Made by a program: the position numbers and the translations under genes. Shown piece by piece: positions 1 to 5,431 of a stretch of DNA of 8,241 nt. The stretch is from contig CAKOLD010000037.1 of NCBI GenBank assembly GCA_934096015.1, positions 1-8,241 on the forward strand, read 5' to 3'. Position 1 is the first letter of the stretch. Every line of letters starts with the position of its first letter. The notes under the pieces are model-generated. The model ran no database searches and was not told where the DNA came from. It saw only the letters and a program-made list of their open reading frames with translations. The DNA is from an uncultured Bacilli bacterium (GTDB lineage Bacteria > Bacillota_I > Bacilli_A > RF39 > UBA660).

Positions 1-11
1 TTTGGAGTAAT

Positions 12-40
12 TTGCAATTAAAAAGAGAATATGATATAAT
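12..40 (+). promoter_or_regulatory. Promoter of the exported-protein/queA operon
   Basis: A -35-like TTGCAA (12-17) is separated by exactly 17 bases from a perfect TATAAT (35-40). TGA directly before the -10 gives the TGn of an extended -10. Transcription would start near 47, just ahead of the GAAGGG ribosome binding site at 54-59. This placement is the main reason to start the first gene at the GTG at 66 and not further upstream. It is the only good promoter seen before queA. Confidence 0.72.
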
Positions 41-65
41 ACGTTACTTGAAAGAAGGGTTTAAA

Positions 66-1172
66 GTGAAAAAACAAGTTAAAAAAATTGAAAAATACGA
101 TAAAAATAATAAACAAAAATTATGTATATATTTAATGGCATTAACTTTAGGAGTTAGTTCTTTAGGGGTTAATGTTTCTGCAAAAGAGGAAGCTAATACT
201 TTAAGTGTTATTGATGTTAATAATTTGAATAGTAATTCTTTAAAAGATTTATATCAATATCAAATGAATTATTTATATAACACTATTGAAGAGTTAAAAG
301 AATTTTATTTAAATGAAGATAAGAATGATATTATAAAGAATGCTTATCCTAATGCTTATGATGTTATAAATTATGATTTTACAAAAGATGCTTACTATAT
401 AAGTATGGGACAATTCATTGCTAAAAATGAAGAAGATTATGCAAAACTAATCATTAAAAATAATGAGTTGATTAGATCTTTAAATATTAAATCTTTAGGT
501 AATGGTAGAGATCCAGAGTATGGAATTATAAAAGATAGTAGGTCAGAATTAGGATTTAGAAAAAAAACTTTAGAAGATAAAGAATTAATTAATAAATATA
601 CTGATATTTTAGGAAATCCATTTATTATTTCTAGTGACTTACTTAAGGTTTTATCTACTGATGAAGTAAATGAAGAAGATTTATTAAATGCTTTAGAATC
701 TGTAATTAATAATCAAATTAATTTTATCAAAAGTACTCAAAATAAATTAAGAAAATTTTATGATGAAACTGATTCTAAAAATATTATAAAGAACGCTTAT
801 GATTCTGCTTATTTATCTTATAATTCATTAATTGATGTTATGTATACTACTGATGGATATGGTCATTATTCTGTTGTAAGAGATAATAGCTTAAGTACTT
901 CAGAACTTATTAAAAATTATCTTGATATTATAAAAGAAAATAATATATTGATAGGTAATTTTAAAATTAAATCTCTAGGTAATAGTAGAGATCCTGAATA
1001 TGGAATTATAAAAGATAGTAGTTCAGAATTAGGATTTAGGAAGAAAACATTAGAAGATAAAGAATTAATTAATGAATATACTGATATAGTTGGAAATTTA
1101 AATGTATTACCAATTAGTGTAATTGAATGTTTAGGTGAAAAAAATATTAGTGATAAAAAAATGGTAAAATAG
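66..1172 (+). CDS. Exported protein of unknown function with an internal duplication
   Basis: Family not recognised. The GTG at 66 is chosen as start because GAAGGG lies 6 bases upstream and the promoter -10 lies at 35-40; an in-frame TTG at 12 would fall inside the -35. The 368-residue product begins with a basic stretch (MKKQVKKIEK), then a hydrophobic segment at about 20-35, then an Ala-type signal peptidase I site (NVSA before KEE, near residue 39), so secretion by Sec is likely. No lipobox, LPXTG or second membrane segment is seen, so it may be released or held by other means. The mature part is acidic and helical-looking, rich in Asn, Lys, Glu and Ile, and consists of two related halves. 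Each half has a variable N-terminal part containing IIKNAY and ends in a 44-residue block (residues 141-184 and 301-344) that is 40/44 identical, with the motif RDPEYGIIKD and then SELGFRKKTLEDKELI. The gene ends one base before queA and probably shares its transcript. The duplication suggests a binding or structural module, but no function can be assigned. Confidence 0.85.
   Translation: MKKQVKKIEKYDKNNKQKLCIYLMALTLGVSSLGVNVSAKEEANTLSVIDVNNLNSNSLKDLYQYQMNYLYNTIEELKEFYLNEDKNDIIKNAYPNAYDVINYDFTKDAYYISMGQFIAKNEEDYAKLIIKNNELIRSLNIKSLGNGRDPEYGIIKDSRSELGFRKKTLEDKELINKYTDILGNPFIISSDLLKVLSTDEVNEEDLLNALESVINNQINFIKSTQNKLRKFYDETDSKNIIKNAYDSAYLSYNSLIDVMYTTDGYGHYSVVRDNSLSTSELIKNYLDIIKENNILIGNFKIKSLGNSRDPEYGIIKDSSSELGFRKKTLEDKELINEYTDIVGNLNVLPISVIECLGEKNISDKKMVK
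486..617 (+). repeat. Intragenic repeat, copy 1 (132 bp)
   Basis: First copy of a coding repeat in the exported protein, encoding residues 141-184. It matches the second copy at 120 of 132 bases (12 mismatches by hand alignment, about 7 of them synonymous), without gaps, exactly 480 bases apart. Flanking sequence of the two halves is far more diverged at both DNA and protein level. Confidence 0.9.
966..1097 (+). repeat. Intragenic repeat, copy 2 (132 bp)
   Basis: Second copy, encoding residues 301-344. The four amino-acid differences from copy 1 are Gly/Ser, Arg/Ser, Lys/Glu and Leu/Val. Confidence 0.9.
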
Positions 1173-1173
1173 T

Positions 1174-2220
1174 ATGAAAACTGAAGATTTTGATTATAAT
1201 TTGCCAGAAGAGTTAATTGCCCAGACTCCCTTAACTGATAGATCTTCAAGCAAGTTGATGGTTTTAAAAAATGATGGAAGTATTACTCATAAACATTTTA
1301 CTAATGTTATAGATTATTTGAATCCTGGAGATGCTTTAGTTATAAATGATACTAAAGTTATACCAGCAAGGTTAATTGGTGTTAAAGAGGAAACTAAAGC
1401 AGTTATAGAGTTATTGTTGCTGAATGATTTGGGAGATAATGTTTGGGAATGTTTAGCAAAACCGCAAAAAAGGTTAAAAAAAGGAACCATAGTTTCCTTT
1501 GGAGAGGGAATTTTAAAAGCAGAAGTTAAAGAGGTTTTAGAAGAAGGAATTACTAGAGTTAAATTATTATATAGTGGTATTTTAATGGAAATATTAGATT
1601 TGCTAGGTTCTATGCCTTTACCTCCTTATATTCATGAAAAACTAGAAGATAAAGAGAGATATCAAACTGTTTATGCTGAACATTACGGATCGGCTGCGGC
1701 GCCTACTGCAGGGTTGCATTTTACAAAGGAACTATTAAAAAAAATAGAAAATAAGGGTATAAATATTGTTCATGTTACTTTACATGTTGGTCTTGGAACA
1801 TTTAGACCTGTGAGTGTAGATGATGTAACTAAACATAAAATGCATAGTGAACATTATATTTTAAGTAAAGAAGCAGCAGATACTTTAAATAATGTAAAAA
1901 AGAGTGGTAAAAGAATAATCGCTGTTGGTACTACAAGTACTAGAGTCTTAGAAACTGTTTTAAAAAGTCACTCGGAGTTTGTGCCTTGCTCTGGAGAAAC
2001 TGATATATTTATTTATCCGGGTTTTGAATTTAAAGCAATTGATGCTTTAATTACTAATTTTCATTTACCAAAAAGTACGTTAGTTATGTTGGTTAGTGCA
2101 TTATCAAAAAAAGAATATATATTGAAAGCCTATAATATTGCTGTAGAGAATAAATATCGTTTCTTTTCTTTTGGTGATGCTATGTTAATAGAAAAAGTAG
2201 ATTCAAATATTAAGGCATAG
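1174..2220 (+). CDS. queA: S-adenosylmethionine:tRNA ribosyltransferase-isomerase QueA
   Basis: Cytoplasmic tRNA-modification enzyme. It transfers and isomerises the ribosyl part of S-adenosylmethionine onto 7-aminomethyl-7-deazaguanine (preQ1) at position 34 of tRNAs with GUN anticodons, giving epoxyqueuosine. The 348-residue length and N-terminus (FDYNLPEELIAQTPL) match the family full length. Family blocks appear in order: INDTKVIPARL near 54-67, WECLAKPQ near 92, GSMPLPPYI near 145, the highly conserved AEHYGSAAAPTAGLHFT near 168-184, HVGLGTFRPV near 204, HKMHSE, AVGTTSTRVLE near 250, ETDIFIYPG and TNFHLPKSTL near 295-304. All look intact. The ATG lies one base after the TAG of the exported-protein gene. 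No strong Shine-Dalgarno is visible (only GG at 1163-1164), which suggests translational coupling. A terminator follows at 2309. Its usual partner tgt lies about 3.2 kb downstream, separated by two unrelated genes. The identity is very secure. Confidence 0.98.
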   Translation: MKTEDFDYNLPEELIAQTPLTDRSSSKLMVLKNDGSITHKHFTNVIDYLNPGDALVINDTKVIPARLIGVKEETKAVIELLLLNDLGDNVWECLAKPQKRLKKGTIVSFGEGILKAEVKEVLEEGITRVKLLYSGILMEILDLLGSMPLPPYIHEKLEDKERYQTVYAEHYGSAAAPTAGLHFTKELLKKIENKGINIVHVTLHVGLGTFRPVSVDDVTKHKMHSEHYILSKEAADTLNNVKKSGKRIIAVGTTSTRVLETVLKSHSEFVPCSGETDIFIYPGFEFKAIDALITNFHLPKSTLVMLVSALSKKEYILKAYNIAVENKYRFFSFGDAMLIEKVDSNIKA

Positions 2221-2308
2221 TATGTTAACAAATGAAAAATATATTAATAGATAATTTTTAAAAAACAGACCAAATGATGGTTTAAACAATTAGATTTATA
2301 AAAGATAG

Positions 2309-2337
2309 AAAAACTTCAATATTATTGGAGTTTTTTT
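2309..2337 (+). terminator. Rho-independent terminator after queA
   Basis: AAAAACTTCAAT (2309-2320) pairs with ATTGGAGTTTTT (2324-2335) across a 3-base loop, with one G-T wobble. It continues into seven T at 2331-2337. It is AU-rich but typical for such a genome, and ends the exported-protein/queA transcript about 90 bases after the queA stop. The rest of the 265-base gap holds the elements listed next. Confidence 0.8.
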
Positions 2338-2391
2338 GTAATATAATTGAAACAGATTCATAAAGTTTATATCATCAGGGAATAATGTGTA

Positions 2392-2405
2392 TTTATTTAA
2401 ATAAA
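2392..2405. promoter_or_regulatory. 14-base palindrome just upstream of the foldase promoter
   Basis: TTTATTTAAATAAA is a perfect palindrome ending 4 bases before the -35. It could be an operator or simply an A/T-rich UP-like stretch. Palindromes of A and T are easy to get by chance in such a genome, so this is weak. Confidence 0.2.
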
Positions 2406-2409
2406 GTGA

Positions 2410-2438
2410 TTGACAGTTATTAAAAATTTGTATACAAT
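2410..2438 (+). promoter_or_regulatory. Strong promoter of the foldase/coiled-coil operon
   Basis: A perfect TTGACA (2410-2415), a 17-base spacer and TACAAT (2433-2438) form a near-consensus housekeeping sigma-factor promoter. Transcription should start near 2445, giving a leader of about 50 bases before the foldase start. It is the best promoter in the window and implies steady, fairly high expression. Confidence 0.85.
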
Positions 2439-2471
2439 AAAATCAATTATTACTTTTTTAGAGAGGGTAAT

Positions 2472-2495
2472 ATGGCTAGTATGGAGTGGTTTTGA
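2472..2495 (+). CDS. Possible leader peptide (7 codons) overlapping the foldase start
   Basis: Within the leader, an ATG at 2472 is preceded by AGAGAGGG (2460-2467), a better purine-rich ribosome binding site than the one serving the foldase. It reads MASMEWF and stops at TGA (2493-2495), which overlaps the foldase ATG (2495-2497) as TGATG. This arrangement would couple foldase translation to the peptide. The AGAGAGGG is too far upstream (27 bases) to serve the ATG at 2495 directly. Alternatively the ATG is incidental and the GGAG at 2483-2486 alone drives the foldase. This is inferred from sequence only. Confidence 0.35.
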   Translation: MASMEWF

Positions 2496-3598
2496 TGCAA
2501 AAAAGAATAAAGGATGAAGAAGTAATAAGTAAGAGTGTTAAGGGAGTAAGAAAAAAAACTAATAAGGAGGAAACGAAAGAACCTATTTATTTAACTTTGT
2601 TAAATAAATATAAAGTATACTTTATATTAATAATTTTATTAATTGGACTTTTATCTTTATATAGCGCTAATAAAGATAAAGTATTGTTAACTATTAATGA
2701 TTATGATTATGATATTAAAGAATACAACATCTATGTTTATTCTGCAAAGTATAACTATTTTGGTGAAGATGTAGAAAAAATCTCTCAAAATGATTTAAAT
2801 GCAATGTATGATGATAGTAATAACATAAAAGTTATTGATTATTTAAAAAGTGTTGCGTTAAATGATTTAAAAACTAATGCTGCTATTAAAGAGATGGCTC
2901 TAGATAATAATGTTTCTTTAAGTAAAGCAGATTTAAAAGAGTTGGGTAAAGAGAAAAAAGAGTTTATAAAATCATTAGGTGGCCAAAGTGAATATAAAAA
3001 ATTCTTGAAAGAAAATTCTACAAGTGATAATGCATATGATGAGATGTGCAAGACTGATAAGCTTTATAAAAAACTTGTTAAAGAAATTTATGGTGATGGT
3101 AAATTAAATGATTTAACAAGTGAAGAAATAGAACAAGCAAAAGATGATTATGCATCTAATTATTTTAAGATAGAGCAAGTTATATTACCAATAGTTAATG
3201 TTAGTACTGGAAAAAATTTAGATACAACAGTTATAAATCAAAAAGAAGTACTAGCAAATAGTATTGTAGAGTTTGCAAGAAAAGGTCAAGATATGGAAGA
3301 ACTCATTAAAAAATATAGTGAAGGCTATGATAGTTCTAAACCATTGGAATCTTATTATAAAAAAGGAGAATTAGTTTCTGAATTAGAACAAGTTGTTCTT
3401 AAACTTAACCCTGGTGAAGTAAGCAATTCTATTAAAACAAAATATGCTTATCATGTAATTAAAAGATTAGAACTTGATGATGCTAAATTAGATGATTATT
3501 TAGAAGAATTAAGAGAACAAAAGTGTATTAAAGATTTAAAGAATTATATTGATAAATTAAAAATTGTTTATCAAGATGCTTACGAGAAAAATAAGTAA
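2495..3598 (+). CDS. Membrane-anchored PpiC/PrsA-like peptidyl-prolyl isomerase (foldase)
   Basis: Probable extracytoplasmic folding factor of the parvulin (PpiC) class, 367 residues. The ATG at 2495 is chosen because GGAG lies 8 bases upstream; a GTG at 2486 in the same frame has no suitable site. A charged cytoplasmic head (1-40) precedes one membrane segment (about 41-58, VYFILIILLIGLLSLYS). No lipobox Cys is present, so unlike Bacillus PrsA it is held by a transmembrane anchor. A helical, Lys/Glu-rich SurA/PrsA-like N-domain (about 62-220) is followed by a PpiC-like region (about 223-327). This keeps the C-terminal family signature: a hydrophobic helix, LNPGEVSNSIKT, then YAYHVIK with His320. 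The usual first-strand His (HIL) is replaced (EQVIL), and the GGDLGWF loop is not recognisable (ESYYKKGELV). Isomerase activity may therefore be weak or absent, leaving a holdase role. The next gene starts 15 bases after the stop and is surely cotranscribed, making that protein a candidate client. The assignment to the family is good; the specific function is inferred. Confidence 0.8.
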   Translation: MQKRIKDEEVISKSVKGVRKKTNKEETKEPIYLTLLNKYKVYFILIILLIGLLSLYSANKDKVLLTINDYDYDIKEYNIYVYSAKYNYFGEDVEKISQNDLNAMYDDSNNIKVIDYLKSVALNDLKTNAAIKEMALDNNVSLSKADLKELGKEKKEFIKSLGGQSEYKKFLKENSTSDNAYDEMCKTDKLYKKLVKEIYGDGKLNDLTSEEIEQAKDDYASNYFKIEQVILPIVNVSTGKNLDTTVINQKEVLANSIVEFARKGQDMEELIKKYSEGYDSSKPLESYYKKGELVSELEQVVLKLNPGEVSNSIKTKYAYHVIKRLELDDAKLDDYLEELREQKCIKDLKNYIDKLKIVYQDAYEKNK

Positions 3599-3613
3599 AT
3601 AAGGAGTAAAAAA

Positions 3614-5365
3614 ATGAAGAAAAAAGATAGTACAAAGATATTTAATATTGTAATTACTAGTGTAGTTAGTATTTTATTAGTTCTTTCTATTTTTGGGCTT
3701 GTTAAAGTTTATAAACTAGATAATGAAACACTACCAGAAGTTAATGATAATATAGAAGATGTATTTAGTAGCGCTAAAAAACTAAATAATGATACTAATA
3801 AGAAAATAGATGAAAACGATAATTTAACTCAAACTAAGATTGATGATGTTAATGAAAATCAAAAAAGTAATTATTCTAAAACTAATTCAAAATTAAATGA
3901 TATAGAAAATAATGATAATGCTAATAAAGATGTAATTTTGAATACTTTAGAAAATGATACTAATAGTATTAAAGAAAATTCAAATAATAATACAAAAAAT
4001 ATTAATGATAATGTTAATGCATCAACTTTATTATTAAATAATGTAATTCTTATGTCTAAAATTGATATTAAGAAAAATACAGATAATGCGAAAACTATTA
4101 TTTTAAATAAAATTGGTGAAGCAGAAGCTGAAATAAAAGAAAATACAGATAATGCTAAAGTTATTTTATTAAATAAAATAAGTGAAGCTCAACAAGATAT
4201 TAAAAACAATACAGACAATGCAAAAACTATTATTAATAATAAAATAGAAGAAGCCCAAAATGATATTAAGCAAAATAGTGATAATATTAAAACTGTATTA
4301 TATTCTAAGATAGAAGAAGCCCAAGTTGATATTAAGAATAATACAGACAATGCTAGATTATTATTAGAACAATCTTTAGACCAAGCTAAGATTGAAATTA
4401 AAGATAATACAGATAATGCAAAAACTATTATTAATAATAAAATAGAAGAAGCGCAAGCTGATATCAAACAAAATAGCGATAATATTAAAACTGTGTTAAA
4501 TTCTAAAATAGAGGAAGCACAAAATGATGTTAAACAAAATAGTGATAATATTAAAACTGTGTTAAATTCTAAGATTGAGGAAGCACAAAATGATATTAAA
4601 CAAAATAGTGATAATATTAAAACTGTGTTAAATTCTAAGATCGAGGAAGCACAAAGTGATATTAAACAAAATAGTGATAATATTAAAGTTGTGTTGAATT
4701 CTAAGATTGAAACAGCTCAAAATGATATTAAACAAAATAGTAATGATATAAAAGCTGCTTTAGATTTATCTATTAGTAATTTGAGTAATGAACTATCTAA
4801 TTTATCTTCTAATATTATGGGAAGATTTACTAATGTTGAATCACAAATAGACGGGGTTAAGACTGATATTGTATCTGTTCAGGGTAATTTATCTGGTGCT
4901 ATGAGTACTATAGAATCTAATTTAAGTAATTTTATTCTAGCTAGAAATAATGAGATTAAAGGATTAATTGGTACTGATACTGATACAACTGATTCAACTT
5001 TATTTGGTAAATTAAATGGTATTACTGATGATACAAGTAAAGTTAATGATTTAGCTTTAGCACTTGGAACTAAAGATGATACTACTGGTGCTGAGACAAT
5101 CTTTGGAAAAGTTAAAATGCTTGGAGCAATGATTAGTCAAGTAAATGGTACTATTAATGGTATTAAAACAGATGTTACAGATATTAAAAGTGATGTAACT
5201 ACAATATTAGGTAATACTGATTTAGATACATTTACTGAAGCTGATTTAGCTGCTTTAGAGAATGCTTATATCCATTATTATACTACAGAAAATCCAACTG
5301 CAAATATGACTGATAAGATGAGATTTGTTGTTGATTATTTAAGAACAAATGGATATTTAAAATAA
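3614..5365 (+). CDS. Single-pass membrane protein with an 11 x 22-residue coiled-coil ectodomain
   Basis: Family not recognised; 583 residues, start fixed by AAGGAG 7 bases before the ATG. A short basic N-terminus and a membrane segment (about 10-33) act as an uncleaved anchor, placing the rest outside. Residues 40-148 are Asn/Asp/Lys-rich, polar and probably coiled or disordered. Residues 151-392 are eleven uninterrupted 22-residue repeats, with consensus beginning DIKQNSDNIK and ending SKIEEAQ. Hydrophobic or small residues sit at repeat positions 2, 6, 9, 13, 17 and 20, i.e. spacings 4-3-4-4-3-4, which is two hendecads and predicts a long, nearly straight helical rod of about 36 nm (242 residues at 0.15 nm). 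Residues 393-448 look like further heptad coil. Residues 450-535 carry two copies of a GT-x-D-T-T ... (L/I)FGK motif, and 536-583 form a small, aromatic, globular-looking tail (ENAYIHYY, VVDYLRTNGYLK). There is no sorting motif. A stalk presenting a C-terminal head is the likely architecture; adhesin, spacer or cell-shape roles are all possible. It is cotranscribed with the foldase and followed at once by a terminator. Confidence 0.88.
   Translation: MKKKDSTKIFNIVITSVVSILLVLSIFGLVKVYKLDNETLPEVNDNIEDVFSSAKKLNNDTNKKIDENDNLTQTKIDDVNENQKSNYSKTNSKLNDIENNDNANKDVILNTLENDTNSIKENSNNNTKNINDNVNASTLLLNNVILMSKIDIKKNTDNAKTIILNKIGEAEAEIKENTDNAKVILLNKISEAQQDIKNNTDNAKTIINNKIEEAQNDIKQNSDNIKTVLYSKIEEAQVDIKNNTDNARLLLEQSLDQAKIEIKDNTDNAKTIINNKIEEAQADIKQNSDNIKTVLNSKIEEAQNDVKQNSDNIKTVLNSKIEEAQNDIKQNSDNIKTVLNSKIEEAQSDIKQNSDNIKVVLNSKIETAQNDIKQNSNDIKAALDLSISNLSNELSNLSSNIMGRFTNVESQIDGVKTDIVSVQGNLSGAMSTIESNLSNFILARNNEIKGLIGTDTDTTDSTLFGKLNGITDDTSKVNDLALALGTKDDTTGAETIFGKVKMLGAMISQVNGTINGIKTDVTDIKSDVTTILGNTDLDTFTEADLAALENAYIHYYTTENPTANMTDKMRFVVDYLRTNGYLK
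4064..4789 (+). repeat. Tandem coding repeat, 11 units of 66 bp
   Basis: Eleven 66-base units (726 bases) with no insertion or deletion encode the 22-residue coiled-coil repeat. The Asp or Glu that opens each unit falls at residues 151, 173, 195 and so on to 371. Two unit types occur: one with NTDNA (units 1, 2, 3, 5, 6) and one with NSDNI (units 4, 7-10; unit 11 is a degenerate form, NSNDI). Units 8 (from 4526) and 9 (from 4592) match at 63 of 66 bases, so the 3' part expanded recently, while the first units have diverged. Confidence 0.95.
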
Positions 5366-5385
5366 ACTGCTTAGGCAGTTTTTTT
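5364..5385 (+). terminator. Rho-independent terminator after the coiled-coil gene
   Basis: AAACTGC (5364-5370) pairs perfectly with GCAGTTT (5375-5381) around a TTAG tetraloop, followed by a T run to 5385 and more T to 5390. It starts inside the TAA stop codon, so termination is immediate. It separates the foldase/coiled-coil operon from tgt. Confidence 0.92.
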
Positions 5386-5386
5386 C

Positions 5387-5415
5387 TTTTCAATAAACGA
5401 AAAAAATGGTATTAT
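5387..5415 (+). promoter_or_regulatory. Promoter of tgt
   Basis: TTTTCA (5387-5392) and TATTAT (5410-5415) are 17 bases apart, with TGG at 5407-5409 forming an extended -10. The start would be near 5422, right at the ribosome binding site (GGTGAT, 5423-5428), so the leader would be only about 10 bases. The -35 overlaps the T-rich tail of the preceding terminator. Confidence 0.6.
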
Positions 5416-5431
5416 ATTTCTTGGTGATTAA

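Noticed and set aside
12..65. Upstream extension of the first gene to a TTG at 12, with GGAG at 4-7
   Set aside because: The TTG lies in the -35 hexamer of a near-perfect promoter whose transcript would start near 47, and the GTG at 66 has a better-placed ribosome binding site and gives a normal signal peptide.
1123..1150. Internal queA promoter TTGAAT, 16 bases, TATTAG
   Set aside because: Only four of six matches in each box, a level reached often by chance in such A/T-rich DNA.
917..1249. Minus-strand open frame across the exported-protein/queA junction, and similar frames at 2839-3051, 6164-6385 and 6920-7105 (+)
   Set aside because: Each lies within a clearly coding gene on the other strand, lacks a ribosome binding site and shows no recognisable protein features.
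2222..2254. Short frame right after queA (MLTNEKYINR)
   Set aside because: Ten codons, no ribosome binding site, no matching family; it could be a relic of a former next gene but nothing supports that.
2486..2494. GTG start for the foldase three codons before the ATG
   Set aside because: Its only nearby purine run overlaps the GTG itself (GGAGTGG), whereas GGAG is correctly spaced for the ATG at 2495.
4189..4467. Open frame on the minus strand under the repeat array
   Set aside because: It is a Leu/Ile/Ser-rich mirror of the coiled-coil codons, follows the 66-base period and has no ribosome binding site.
4064..4789. CRISPR-like regular repeats
   Set aside because: The repeats are contiguous, 66 bases, in frame and contain no unique spacers; they are codons of a coiled coil.
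5386..5431. preQ1 riboswitch before tgt, or before the queA operon (1-65)
   Set aside because: The predicted leaders are about 10-20 bases, too short for any preQ1 class, and no preQ1-type pseudoknot sequence is visible.
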